Below, in pieces: positions 43,749 to 52,159 of a stretch of 64,000 bases of DNA (positions are counted from its first letter, which is position 1; every line of letters starts with the position of its first letter). The notes beneath the pieces were generated by a model. The model had not been told where the DNA came from, ran no database searches, and was given only the letters and a program-made list of their open reading frames with translations. Both the position numbers and the translations under genes were made by a program. Origin of the DNA: Psychrobacillus sp042885655 (GTDB lineage: Bacteria; Bacillota; Bacilli; Bacillales_A; Planococcaceae). Where the stretch lies: positions 42,836 to 106,835 of the forward strand of contig NZ_JBHVRO010000012.1 in NCBI RefSeq assembly GCF_042885655.1. Direction: 5' to 3'.

Positions 43749-44406
43749 CTATATTCCTTCTGAACTGAAAGATTTAACCGAAAGTAAACAACGTGTTATG
43801 CAAAATGTAGTGAATGAGATAGAAAGTAACTCAAGAAAATCTAATCATACATGGCGATATGTGGTGATAACCGCTGTTTTAGCAACTTGTGCAATGCTAT
43901 TTGTCTTTAACGAAATATTTAATGAAAATGAACAACAATCTGCTACCGAACTACAACTAGATTTAACCCAACCTACATTCTTCGAAAAACAAGGTTTATT
44001 TTATCTACTTGGAGTAACGTTGGGTGACTCCCAATCAAAAGTAGTAGAACACTTAGGTAAAAATTATACAATAGATGATTACGAGGATGGTAGTGGGGCG
44101 GACTTCATATTGGATTATGATGGTAATGTGAGATTCTATTTTTATCAGGACAAATTAGATAAAATACTATTCATGAAAGCAGATGAAAGTTACTTTGACA
44201 AATTATTTAATGATTACGATGGATTTAAATTCACTACTTCTTCCAGTATAGATGATAACGATCGTTATTTTTACTCGAAAGAGACTGGTCAACTTTTAAA
44301 AGCAACGATCATTCCAGACGGAAATCTTTACTTATATCTTCTGAGGGGAGGCAAGGATCTCTTGGAGAATCCGGATTTCCCAAAAATAGAACAGATTTTA
44401 GATTAG
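43741..44406 (+). CDS. Membrane-anchored protein paired with the ECF sigma factor
   Basis: The 221-residue product has a short cytoplasmic N-terminus (1-37), one membrane helix (about 39-57) and an extracellular domain with an acidic, aromatic-rich repeat-like pattern ('GVTLGDSQSKVVEHLGKNYTIDDYEDGSGADFILDYDGNVRFYF') that resembles DUF4309-type proteins. It overlaps the sigma gene by 8 bp, so an anti-sigma role is likely but not shown by any known motif. The ATG at 43741 follows GGGAGGTTC. Confidence 0.75.
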   Translation: MNNYIPSELKDLTESKQRVMQNVVNEIESNSRKSNHTWRYVVITAVLATCAMLFVFNEIFNENEQQSATELQLDLTQPTFFEKQGLFYLLGVTLGDSQSKVVEHLGKNYTIDDYEDGSGADFILDYDGNVRFYFYQDKLDKILFMKADESYFDKLFNDYDGFKFTTSSSIDDNDRYFYSKETGQLLKATIIPDGNLYLYLLRGGKDLLENPDFPKIEQILD

Positions 44407-44520
44407 TTTTGGGAATTAGAAAAAGCATCGTTAGGTAAGTGAATTAATATATGGAAGCTGCCCTTCATAGTTGGCATCTTTCTCTTGAGTCATGGTATTT
44501 TCTTATCTTTTAAAAATTAT

Positions 44521-44567
44521 AAAAGCGATACATTCCTATATTTCTCTAGGAATGTATCGCTTTTTTG
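44521..44567. terminator. Bidirectional terminator between sigma unit and metK
   Basis: AAAAGCGATACATTCCTA pairs with TAGGAATGTATCGCTTTT, followed by TT; the genes converge here. Confidence 0.88.
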
Positions 44568-44615
44568 ATAAGGGAATCTTTCAATACCAGCCGTTTTTAT
44601 GGCAGCTTTTTCTAA

Positions 44616-45812
44616 TTATAAACCTGCTTTTTGTCTTAACTCTTCTGCTTTATCTGTTTTTTCCCAAGGTGCGTCGATGTCTGTACGGCCAAAATGTCCG
44701 TAAGCAGCAGTTTGTTTGTAGATTGGGCGACGAAGATCTAGCATTTTAATAATACCAGCTGGGCGAAGGTCAAATAATTCACGAATATGTGAAACTAATT
44801 GAGCTTCTTCTACTTTTCCAGTTCCAAATGTGTCTACTGCGATAGAAACCGGTTGTGCAACACCGATTGCATATGCAAGCTGAACTTCACAACGATCAGC
44901 AATTCCTGCTGCAACAATATTTTTTGCAACATAGCGAGCAGCGTATGCAGCTGAACGGTCAACTTTTGTAGGATCTTTACCAGAGAATGCTCCTCCGCCA
45001 TGACGTGCATAACCACCGTAAGTATCTACGATAATTTTACGTCCTGTTAAGCCCGCATCTCCTTGTGGTCCACCAATTACAAAGCGACCAGTTGGATTAA
45101 TAAAATATTTTGTATTTTCATCGATCAAATCAGCAGGAACAATAGGATTGATCACTACTTCTTTTAAATCTTTTTGGATTTGTTCTAATGTAACTTCCGG
45201 ATGATGCTGAGTTGAGATAACAATCGTATCAATATGGACAGGATTATTATTTTCGTCATACTCCACTGTAACTTGTGTTTTACCATCTGGACGTAAATAA
45301 TCTAGCGTTTCATCCTTACGAACTTCCGCTAAACGACGAGCCAATTTATGAGCTAAACTAATTGGAAGTGGCATAAGTTCTGGTGTTTCATTACATGCGT
45401 AACCAAACATTAAACCTTGGTCCCCTGCTCCAATTGCTTCAATGTCCGAATCAGTCATAGATCCTTCACGAGCTTCTAAAGCTTGGTCAACCCCTTGCGC
45501 AATGTCAGCTGACTGTTCATCGATTGCAGTTAATACTGCAGAAGTTTCAGAGTCAAAGCCATATTTTGCACGAGTATATCCTATTTCTTGTACAGTAGAA
45601 CGAACTACTTTCGGTATGTCTACATATGTAGATGTTGTTATTTCACCTGCAACCAATACAAGACCAGTTGTCACGGTTGTTTCACAAGCAACACGTGCAT
45701 TTGGATCTTCTGCTAGAATTGCGTCAAGAATTGCATCTGAAATTTGGTCACAAATTTTATCTGGATGCCCTTCAGTAACTGATTCAGATGTAAATAATCT
45801 GCGTTGTGTCAT
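44616..45812 (-). CDS. metK: S-adenosylmethionine synthetase
   Basis: MetK makes SAM from methionine and ATP. The 398-residue protein shows 'SVTEGHPDKICDQISDAILD', 'GAGDQGLMFGYACNETPELMP', 'FVIGGPQGDAGLTGRKIIVDTYGGYARHGGGAFSGKDPTKVDRSAAYAAR', all standard. The ATG at 45812 follows TAGGAGG. It is controlled by a SAM-I riboswitch and a strong promoter upstream. An internal segment (44895-44952) has a near-copy at 43076. Confidence 0.97.
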   Translation of the reverse strand: MTQRRLFTSESVTEGHPDKICDQISDAILDAILAEDPNARVACETTVTTGLVLVAGEITTSTYVDIPKVVRSTVQEIGYTRAKYGFDSETSAVLTAIDEQSADIAQGVDQALEAREGSMTDSDIEAIGAGDQGLMFGYACNETPELMPLPISLAHKLARRLAEVRKDETLDYLRPDGKTQVTVEYDENNNPVHIDTIVISTQHHPEVTLEQIQKDLKEVVINPIVPADLIDENTKYFINPTGRFVIGGPQGDAGLTGRKIIVDTYGGYARHGGGAFSGKDPTKVDRSAAYAARYVAKNIVAAGIADRCEVQLAYAIGVAQPVSIAVDTFGTGKVEEAQLVSHIRELFDLRPAGIIKMLDLRRPIYKQTAAYGHFGRTDIDAPWEKTDKAEELRQKAGL

Positions 45813-45950
45813 AAAAAATTCCTCCTATATCCTGCGAGATTTCTCTCAAGAATTGATACGGTACTCATTCCCATGTCAAGCCATTCAATCAAATAGATTA
45901 AACTTGAAGCCGTTTCGGACTTGGCACACAAGGATAAAGGGCGATGTCAT

Positions 45951-45993
45951 AAAAAAAACCTTCCACTCACGTATCTTACACATGAGGAAAGGC
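45951..45993 (-). terminator. SAM-I riboswitch expression-platform terminator
   Basis: On the minus strand CCTTTCCTCATGTG pairs with the segment ending GAGTGGAAGG, followed by eight T (plus-strand A-run 45951-45958). Confidence 0.85.
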
Positions 45994-46016
45994 TATTAAT
46001 TTCATAAGCACCTTTC

Positions 46017-46135
46017 ACTCTTATCAATCAAGGAATCTCACCTTGTCTCAGGTTGGGCACCTTTGTAACAAAACAAATATTACAGGTTGCCGGGTTTCAT
46101 AGGGCCTGACCCCTCCACCAGCTCGGGATAAGAGT
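46017..46135 (-). promoter_or_regulatory. SAM-I (S-box) riboswitch aptamer
   Basis: The P1 helix ACTCTTATC / GATAAGAGT (46127-46135 with 46017-46025) encloses conserved S-box elements on the minus strand: GAGCTGGTGGAGGG, GGCCCTATGAAACCCGGCAACC and AAAGGTGCC. Bound SAM would favour the terminator at 45951-45993 and shut off metK. Confidence 0.95.
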
Positions 46136-46151
46136 ATCCGTTCAATTTATC

Positions 46152-46180
46152 ATCATACTTAAGTTGCATTCAGAAGTCAA
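46152..46180 (-). promoter_or_regulatory. Sigma-A promoter of metK
   Basis: Minus-strand TTGACT (46175-46180) and TATGAT (46152-46157) with a 17-bp spacer. Start is expected about 7 bases on, at the 5' edge of the riboswitch. Confidence 0.8.
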
Positions 46181-46331
46181 CACATTTTTGTTGACGATTT
46201 ATTCACAAATAATAAAAATAATCAATTCATTAGTGTAGACTATTAAGTTAAATGTGTTATACTATTTCACATATGAAAGTCATCTCCCTGTTTATATAAG
46301 GGAAAATAATTAAAAGGATGGTAAATACAAT

Positions 46332-47921
46332 ATGAATTCAATCGATACTGTGAATGAACTGAACGAATTGTTATCTGGTGCTAATGTTAACATTCAATTA
46401 TCAGTACCGCAACTTGTAGAAAAAGCAACATCAAGAGGCGAAGCTGTTTTAACTTCTACGGGAGCCGTGAAAGCAGAAACAGGTAAATATACAGGTCGTT
46501 CTCCACAAGATAAATACATCGTTGATGAGCCTATATCTAGAGACAAAATCGATTGGGGTTCCGTAAACCAACCAATTTCTTCTGAAATTTTCGAATCACT
46601 ATATAAAAAAGTAACGAAATACCTTGCTGAGCAAGATGAATTATTCGTATTTAAAGGATTTGCTGGTGCTGATAAAGATTCTCGTCTAGGTATTCAAGTA
46701 ATAAATGAATATGCATGGCATAACTTGTTTGCTCATCAATTATTTATCCGCCCATCAGAGGAAGAGCTTGCAAACCATTCATCTGACTTTACAATCATAA
46801 GTGCTCCAAATTTTAAAGCAGATCCAACAGTAGATGGAACAAAAACAGAAACTTTTATTATCGTTTCAATGGAGAAACGCATCGTATTAATCGGTGGTAC
46901 TGAATATGCTGGAGAAATGAAAAAATCTATTTTCTCTATTATGAACTACTTACTTCCTGAACAAAACATTTTACCTATGCACTGTTCAGCAAACGTTGGA
47001 GAAGAAGGCGACGTTGCATTATTCTTCGGTCTTTCTGGAACAGGAAAAACAACTCTTTCTGCAGACGCTGGTCGTAAGTTAATTGGTGATGACGAACATG
47101 GTTGGTCTGATAATGGCGTATTTAATATCGAAGGTGGATGTTACGCAAAATGTATCGATTTAACTCGTGAAAACGAACCACAAATCTATGATGCAATCAC
47201 ATTTGGTACTGTATTAGAAAACGTTGTTGTTGATGCGGAAACTCGCGTTGCAAACTATGCTGATAATTCATTAACAGAAAATACACGTGCAGCTTACCCA
47301 ATTCAAAATATCGAAAATATTGTGGATCCTTCTGTTGCAGGTCATCCAAATACGATCGTATTCTTAACTGCTGATGCTTTTGGCGTATTGCCTCCAATCA
47401 GCAAATTGACAAAAGAACAAGCTATGTACCACTTCTTAAGTGGATTTACATCTAAATTAGCGGGTACTGAACGTGGAATTACATCTCCACAACCAGCATT
47501 CTCAACTTGCTTTGGTTCACCTTTCCTTCCACTTCATGCAACTGTTTACGCAGAAATGCTTGGAAAGAAAATTGACGAGCATGGTGCACAAGTATTCTTA
47601 GTTAACACTGGATGGACTGGTGGAGAATATGGCGTTGGTAGTCGTATGAAGCTTTCTTACACACGTACAATGGTTCGTGCTGCAATTGACGGTAAACTAA
47701 ACGATGTAGAAACTGAAACAGATGCAGTATTTGGTTTAGCTATTCCAAAACAAGTAGAAGGCGTTCCTTCTGAAGTATTAATTCCACGTAATGCTTGGAC
47801 AGACAAAGCAGCATACGATAAAAAAGCAACTGAACTAGCAAAAGCTTTCCATGAGAACTTTAAAAAATTCGGTACCGTATCTGAAGATATTACACTTAAA
47901 GGCGGACCAGTAGCTTTATAA
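46332..47921 (+). CDS. pckA: ATP-dependent phosphoenolpyruvate carboxykinase
   Basis: PckA converts oxaloacetate and ATP to phosphoenolpyruvate and CO2, the first step of gluconeogenesis. The 529-residue protein has 'TGRSPQDKYIV', 'MHCSANVGEEGDVALFFGLSGTGKTTLSAD' (kinase P-loop near residues 234-242), 'GDDEHGWSDNGVFNIEGGCYAK' and 'NTGWTGGEYGVGSRM'. The ATG at 46332 follows AAGGATGG. TATACT near 46258 is a plausible -10 element. It is divergent from metK, as in B. subtilis. Confidence 0.97.
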   Translation: MNSIDTVNELNELLSGANVNIQLSVPQLVEKATSRGEAVLTSTGAVKAETGKYTGRSPQDKYIVDEPISRDKIDWGSVNQPISSEIFESLYKKVTKYLAEQDELFVFKGFAGADKDSRLGIQVINEYAWHNLFAHQLFIRPSEEELANHSSDFTIISAPNFKADPTVDGTKTETFIIVSMEKRIVLIGGTEYAGEMKKSIFSIMNYLLPEQNILPMHCSANVGEEGDVALFFGLSGTGKTTLSADAGRKLIGDDEHGWSDNGVFNIEGGCYAKCIDLTRENEPQIYDAITFGTVLENVVVDAETRVANYADNSLTENTRAAYPIQNIENIVDPSVAGHPNTIVFLTADAFGVLPPISKLTKEQAMYHFLSGFTSKLAGTERGITSPQPAFSTCFGSPFLPLHATVYAEMLGKKIDEHGAQVFLVNTGWTGGEYGVGSRMKLSYTRTMVRAAIDGKLNDVETETDAVFGLAIPKQVEGVPSEVLIPRNAWTDKAAYDKKATELAKAFHENFKKFGTVSEDITLKGGPVAL

Positions 47922-47925
47922 AGTA

Positions 47926-47964
47926 AAAGAGGATGTCCCATTAATATGGTGACATCCTCTTTTT
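47926..47964. terminator. Bidirectional terminator between pckA and the hypothetical gene
   Basis: AAAAGAGGATGTC pairs with GACATCCTCTTTT around a short loop with T-runs on both strands; the genes converge. Confidence 0.88.
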
Positions 47965-48413
47965 TAATCTGCATTTTCATCATAATAATGTGTTGTGATA
48001 GATGATGGAAAGATTGAAATAAACTTTTTGGCTTTTTCTTCGTCCGTTTTATATAAAATTATTTCTGACCCATAATGACCCACTTCTAATAGCTCGTCTC
48101 CATTTATATTAAAAAACATCGTGAACCATTTTAGCCCACCTTTAGGATCTATAGAATCATTTCTAAAGTAAGTACGATTTTCATCGCTCAAATTAATCGT
48201 CAAAATTTTTATTAGTCCTTCATTTAAAGTGGAAGCAGCTTTAGCACTTAATTCGCGGATTGCTTCCGTCTCTTCTTTCCAGCACTGGATAATAACTTCC
48301 TGAAATTCATTTGTATAGTTATCCCATAAATCGGTCCAAAAGCTTATATTCGACGGAAATGACGACTTGTCCTCTGAACTCAATGTATCAATCGTAACAA
48401 CTACATTACCCAT
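47964..48413 (-). CDS. Hypothetical protein of unknown family
   Basis: The 149-residue cytosolic product ('SNISFWTDLWDNYTNEFQEV', 'TYFRNDSIDPKGGLKWFTMFFNINGDELLEVGHYGSEIILYKTDEEKAKKF') has an alpha/beta pattern but no motif that I recognise. The ATG at 48413 follows AAAGGGG, just after the ytmA stop (3 bp). It therefore probably shares the ytkD-ytmA transcript. Confidence 0.8.
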   Translation of the reverse strand: MGNVVVTIDTLSSEDKSSFPSNISFWTDLWDNYTNEFQEVIIQCWKEETEAIRELSAKAASTLNEGLIKILTINLSDENRTYFRNDSIDPKGGLKWFTMFFNINGDELLEVGHYGSEIILYKTDEEKAKKFISIFPSSITTHYYDENAD

Positions 48414-48416
48414 CGT

Positions 48417-49202
48417 TTAAACCCCTTTCTGCCTTTTCATCCAATTACATGCATCTTGCACTACTTGTCGATTCACTTTACTTGGAAAAAAATGCGTATA
48501 CTCCTGATAATACCAAGCTTCAACTATTTTATTATTCCCAACTAACGCTTTCTCTAAAGCGTTTGCATGCTCAACAGAAACATTTGTGTCTAGCATCCCA
48601 TGAATGATAAGAGTTGCTGCTTCAATTTCATGAATGTGAGCAAGAACATTTCTATTTTCATACCCTTCTCGATGATTTGTTGGAGTACCGCCGATCACTC
48701 GTTTCATCATTCTTCTCATATCTTTACGTTCGTCATATGTTAAGAATATGTCGGAAACACCAGCCCATGTTACGATAGATTTAATATCGTTTCGTAAAAT
48801 AGCAACCCAAAGAGCCATTATTCCCCCACGTGAAAATGCAAATAAATGAATTCTCTCCAAAGAAAATTGCTTTAACACATCGACTGCAAACACTGCATCC
48901 CATCGATCTTCTCCAGCAAATTCATCTTTACCTTCCCCACCACGATTTCCACGGTAATATGGAGCGAAAACTATAAAACCTTCAGAAGCAATTTGCGCAA
49001 TACGAGCTGGTCTCACCATGCCAATACTTTGCATGCCCCCTCGGCAATATAAAATACCATCATACTCGCCCTTTTCCTTTGGCACAGCAAGTAAGCCTTT
49101 CACTCGATATCCGCAAGACCAGTAAGTAATTTCTTTTAAGTTAATATGTGGATTTGGTGATGGATAAACTCTGGTCTTTTCTATCATTCCATTTATTTTC
49201 AT
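48417..49202 (-). CDS. ytmA: Alpha/beta hydrolase, prolyl-oligopeptidase-like (YtmA)
   Basis: The 261-residue serine hydrolase has 'APYYRGNRGGEGKDEFAGEDRWD', the nucleophile elbow 'FAFSRGGIMALW' (Ser), 'LIIHGMLDTNVSVEH' (Asp) and 'YQEYTHFFP' (His), the S9-like order. The substrate is unknown. The ATG at 49202 follows AAAGGTGATAG and lies 62 bp inside the end of ytkD in another frame. Confidence 0.9.
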   Translation of the reverse strand: MKINGMIEKTRVYPSPNPHINLKEITYWSCGYRVKGLLAVPKEKGEYDGILYCRGGMQSIGMVRPARIAQIASEGFIVFAPYYRGNRGGEGKDEFAGEDRWDAVFAVDVLKQFSLERIHLFAFSRGGIMALWVAILRNDIKSIVTWAGVSDIFLTYDERKDMRRMMKRVIGGTPTNHREGYENRNVLAHIHEIEAATLIIHGMLDTNVSVEHANALEKALVGNNKIVEAWYYQEYTHFFPSKVNRQVVQDACNWMKRQKGV

Positions 49203-49653
49203 GTTCTATCACCTTTTCTAATATTGCTTGCATACCAGCATCTTTCATATGAAAGCTTAAATGTTCACAGGTCAAGAACTCTTCTGTTGTTAACCAAATA
49301 GGCCCATCAGTTTCAAAGCTCGTACCTTCTTCAATAATATGGGCAACCTTTGCTATAAATACTGCTTTGCAAAATGGAATTACATCATGTACAAGATATT
49401 CTGCTATCCACTCGACATTCTCTATCGATACATTTGTTTCTTCCATGGTTTCCCTAATCGCACCTTGTACTGTCGTTTCATTTCCCTCTATTTTCCCCCC
49501 AGGAAACTCTATTCCACGTTTTGGGTGCTTTGTTAATAACCATTTGTTTTGATGTTTTGCAATAACTAAAACATGCAACGGCTCTATTGGAAATACTCTT
49601 TTTTCAAAAGATAATTCCACTTTTGCTCCGTTTAAATCGCGGTATAATAACAT
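49141..49653 (-). CDS. ytkD: Nudix hydrolase YtkD
   Basis: The 170-residue Nudix enzyme has the Nudix box 'GGKIEGNETTVQGAIRETMEE' in the middle. B. subtilis YtkD hydrolyses oxidised nucleoside triphosphates such as 8-oxo-dGTP; that activity is inferred. The ATG at 49653 follows AAAGGAGT and is preferred over an upstream reading that would run into the CPBP gene. It overlaps ytmA by 62 bp at the 3' end, longer than usual. Confidence 0.9.
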   Translation of the reverse strand: MLLYRDLNGAKVELSFEKRVFPIEPLHVLVIAKHQNKWLLTKHPKRGIEFPGGKIEGNETTVQGAIRETMEETNVSIENVEWIAEYLVHDVIPFCKAVFIAKVAHIIEEGTSFETDGPIWLTTEEFLTCEHLSFHMKDAGMQAILEKVIEHENKWNDRKDQSLSITKSTY

Positions 49654-49679
49654 GACTAAAACTCCTTTTTTACTAAAAT

Positions 49680-50336
49680 CTAAGAAGGAACAATTATATA
49701 CCAGTACACTAACATTATCCCTATATCCGCTAAACAATGACTTATAATTGGTGCAATAATGGAATTCAATTTAAGTCTGAAAATTCCCCACATGATTCCA
49801 GCAAGAAATACAGGTATAACTCCCAATACATTAAAAGGAAAACTGAAAATCTCCTTGATGACAATCAAATGATATAAACTATAAAAAATAGTTGTTACCA
49901 TAATCGTATTCAGATTACCCATTTTTGGCAATATACGAACGTACATAAATTCACGCCAATAAAATTCTTCTAATATCGGATTAATAAGGGCCAGTACTAG
50001 TACAAGTAAAATTACCTTTTTCCCACTAAAATCCCATTCCACAAGTAACTGCTGCAATTTGGGAATTTCTAAAACAGAAACTTGAAAAACAGATACAAAG
50101 CTATAAATGGTAATTAAACAAATCAATCCACTTACAACCCCTACGAGTATCGACTTTTGGGATAAGGGTAGGAACACATCATTTCTATTTTTTTTATTCC
50201 AATATCGGACAACAAGAGGAGTAAACAATAACCATCCGTAAAAAAGAATAAAAGTAATTAAAACATTATGTAATATTGGAAGACCAATAAATATCATAAT
50301 TGTTGGTCCGAAAAGTAAAATGATTTGCTTTATCAT
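49680..50336 (-). CDS. CPBP-family intramembrane metalloprotease
   Basis: The 218-residue polytopic membrane protein has the CPBP/Abi motifs: 'PILEEFYWREF' (EExxxR), 'FYSLYHLIV' (FxxxH) and 'APIISHCLADIGIM' (HxxxD/N). Members cut prenylated or other substrates within the membrane, or act in bacteriocin immunity; the substrate is unknown. The ATG at 50336 follows AAGGAGG. It lies 26 bp upstream of ytkD. Confidence 0.9.
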   Translation of the reverse strand: MIKQIILLFGPTIMIFIGLPILHNVLITFILFYGWLLFTPLVVRYWNKKNRNDVFLPLSQKSILVGVVSGLICLITIYSFVSVFQVSVLEIPKLQQLLVEWDFSGKKVILLVLVLALINPILEEFYWREFMYVRILPKMGNLNTIMVTTIFYSLYHLIVIKEIFSFPFNVLGVIPVFLAGIMWGIFRLKLNSIIAPIISHCLADIGIMLVYWYIIVPS

Positions 50337-50390
50337 GTTTCCTCCTTATTCTAAATAGCCCATTTATTTTCCATGGTAACATATGTATGA

Positions 50391-50421
50391 AAAAAAGACT
50401 TAGCAAACAAGCCAAGTCTTA
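50391..50421 (-). terminator. Terminator of the two small genes
   Basis: AAGACTTAGC and GCCAAGTCTT pair with one mismatch; T-run on the minus strand (plus-strand A-run). Confidence 0.7.
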
Positions 50422-50426
50422 ACTGC

Positions 50427-50624
50427 TCATAATTCCTTTTTCTCATGCGCAAAATTTTCTTCAGATAATGCTTTTTGTTCTAATTTGTAATTTTCATTTC
50501 CTTCTTCTCTATTTTGTGCTATGTTTTGTTCTGATCTTTGTTGTGGAGACTGGTTTAAAAGCGAACTGACATTACGGTAATTTGTAGCTGTCTCGTTCCC
50601 TTTTCTACGAATTATTTTACTCAA
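50427..50624 (-). CDS. Small hydrophilic protein of unknown function
   Basis: A 65-residue, Asn/Gln/Glu-rich product ('NQSPQQRSEQNIAQNREEGNENYKLEQKAL') with no domain that I recognise. The TTG at 50624 has GTAGGAG 8 bases upstream and is chosen over an ATG at 50645 without a site. It overlaps the upstream gene by 8 bp. Composition suggests an unstructured protein. Confidence 0.6.
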   Translation of the reverse strand: MSKIIRRKGNETATNYRNVSSLLNQSPQQRSEQNIAQNREEGNENYKLEQKALSEENFAHEKKEL

Positions 50625-50949
50625 CGAATACTCTCCTACTTTCATTAAAATATGGAAGCTGTTCTATTAGTAATTTTGATTCTTCATTGCAAAATTCATG
50701 AATCAGTGCATATAATTTTTTCATTTTCGTGTCATAATCATCGTTTTCTTTATCCAAATGATATCGTCTTATTGGAATATGTGCTCTCCAAAAATTGCTT
50801 GTTTCAGCACTGCTAAGCTGATCAAATAACTTTTCAAAAACGGGAATAATTTCTCTATTTGCGTTTACTTCATATTCCCACGGCGACTCATCTGGATAGA
50901 TATATACTTTACGATGCACGATAGAAACGTACACTTTGTTTAAAGTCAT
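50617..50949 (-). CDS. Hypothetical protein
   Basis: The 110-residue protein ('MTLNKVYVSIVHRKVYIYPDESPWEYEVNANREIIPVFEKLFDQL', 'RAHIPIRRYHLDKENDDYDTKMKKLYALIHEF') is compact and acidic, with no recognisable motif. The ATG at 50949 lies about 8 bases after AAAGGATG; the GTG at 50955 is too near. It forms a unit with the small gene that follows. Confidence 0.72.
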   Translation of the reverse strand: MTLNKVYVSIVHRKVYIYPDESPWEYEVNANREIIPVFEKLFDQLSSAETSNFWRAHIPIRRYHLDKENDDYDTKMKKLYALIHEFCNEESKLLIEQLPYFNESRRVFVE

Positions 50950-50988
50950 TTGCACACATCCTTTTTATTAAGTATGTCTCCAAACTAA

Positions 50989-51022
50989 AAAAACATGCAC
51001 TACTTTAGCGCATGTTTTTCTT
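50989..51022 (-). terminator. Terminator of the YjfB-like gene
   Basis: AAAAACATGC(A) pairs with GCATGTTTTT; A- and T-runs flank it. Confidence 0.75.
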
Positions 51023-51031
51023 AATTCATTC

Positions 51032-51211
51032 CTAAGCTTGAATATCTACAACTGATCCTTTATAAGGATGGGGTGCCGAAACTTGAGGCATGTCCTCTAA
51101 TAACCCAATAGCAGCTACCGTTTCCATGTTCATCGCATTTTTTAAGACACTCATTTGAACAGTTTGTTGTAGATCCGTTAACTGTGAAGACATAATAGAA
51201 TTAAGATCCAT
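51032..51211 (-). CDS. YjfB-family putative motility protein
   Basis: The 59-residue product ('MDLNSIMSSQLTDLQQTVQMSVLKNAMNMETVAAIGLLEDM') matches the short YjfB motility-associated family. The role is unknown beyond flagellar association in databases as I remember them. The ATG at 51211 has GGAGGG 6-7 bases upstream; an ATG 6 bases earlier is too close. Confidence 0.8.
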   Translation of the reverse strand: MDLNSIMSSQLTDLQQTVQMSVLKNAMNMETVAAIGLLEDMPQVSAPHPYKGSVVDIQA

Positions 51212-51264
51212 ATTCATCCCTCCCTTTTACAAGCTTAATATCGGTTACTTTAGAAAAAGGTGAA

Positions 51265-51714
51265 CTATTTATTTGAATCTCCCAAAAATGCATTTAACAT
51301 CCATTGGTGTTTTTCTGTTTTTTGATAAATTGCATTTAGTATATCTTCGGTCATATCATCTTGGACCTTTGCCGCTTCATTCATCCCTTTTTTCAAAGAC
51401 TTCATTATTTTATCGAAATCTTTCACAACGGTTTCTACCATTTGATCGGCTGTTTCTTTATTGCTCGCTTCCTCCACATCTGAAATCTCTAGATGTTCTT
51501 TTAAAGTAGCAACGGGATTAGCTCCGAGTGTTAAAATACGTTCCGCTATCTCATCCATGTTTAAAGTAGCCTCGTTATATAACTCCTCAAATTTTGCATG
51601 TAACGTAAAAAAAGACGGCCCTTTTACATACCAATGAAAGTTATGTAATTTTGTGTACATAACTGACCAAAGTGCTACTTGTTTGTTTAGTTCATTAATT
51701 AATTCGGTTGACAT
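51265..51714 (-). CDS. dps: Dps-family DNA-protection ferritin
   Basis: The 149-residue protein forms 12-mer cages that oxidise iron and protect DNA. Ferroxidase ligands are visible in 'HNFHWYVKGPSFFTLHAKFEELYNEATLNMDEIAERIL' (His27, His39, Asp54, Glu58). The ATG at 51714 follows GGGAGAG. It is a single gene. Stress or PerR control is known for Bacillus homologues and is not evident here. Confidence 0.93.
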   Translation of the reverse strand: MSTELINELNKQVALWSVMYTKLHNFHWYVKGPSFFTLHAKFEELYNEATLNMDEIAERILTLGANPVATLKEHLEISDVEEASNKETADQMVETVVKDFDKIMKSLKKGMNEAAKVQDDMTEDILNAIYQKTEKHQWMLNAFLGDSNK

Positions 51715-51827
51715 AAAGTTGTCACTCTCCCATGAATATTAGTTGTTATTACTTTTCTTATACCACTTATTTTCATACAATAAACATAATGATATGATGC
51801 CGAAAACCAAAGGACGCTGACTAAAGA

Positions 51828-52061
51828 ATGAAGCATATAATAGTATGGATTTTTAGATTCTATCAAAAAATAATATCCCCTTTAACACCGCCTAGTTGCC
51901 GTTTCTACCCTACTTGCTCACATTACGGAGTAGAGGCTGTTCAAAAACATGGAGCGATAAAAGGTGGGTATTTAACGATCAAACGAATATCTAAATGTCA
52001 CCCGTTTCATGAAGGTGGCTTAGATCCTGTTCCTGAAGAATGGCCTTTGAAGAAAAAATAG
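51828..52061 (+). CDS. yidD: Membrane protein insertion efficiency factor YidD
   Basis: The 77-residue protein has the family core 'FYQKIISPLTPPSCRFYPTCSHYGVEAVQKHGAIKGGYLTIKRISKCHPFHEGGLDPVP', with conserved cysteines. It is a membrane-associated helper of YidC-dependent insertion (B. subtilis YtjA). The ribosome site (AAAGGA, 15 bases away) is weak. The stop is inside the terminator. Confidence 0.93.
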   Translation: MKHIIVWIFRFYQKIISPLTPPSCRFYPTCSHYGVEAVQKHGAIKGGYLTIKRISKCHPFHEGGLDPVPEEWPLKKK

Positions 52062-52078
52062 CTTCAAAGGTTTTTTCT
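52044..52078 (+). terminator. Terminator overlapping the end of yidD
   Basis: CCTTTGAAG and CTTCAAAGG form the stem, with the stop codon TAG (52059-52061) in the loop and a T-run after it. Confidence 0.85.
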
Positions 52079-52126
52079 TGCTTTTTTTAAAAATGTCTTG
52101 TAAACTTAGAAAGTTATAAAATCACA

Positions 52127-52145
52127 AAACGTAATCATTACTATT
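52127..52145 (+). promoter_or_regulatory. Zur-like operator
   Basis: ACGTAATCATTACT (from 52129) matches the core CGTAATNATTACG of the Bacillus Zur box. It lies about 17 bp before the ATG of the zinc-binding lipoprotein gene, where zinc-loaded Zur would repress transcription. Confidence 0.75.
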
Positions 52146-52159
52146 TAGGAGATGGCAAG

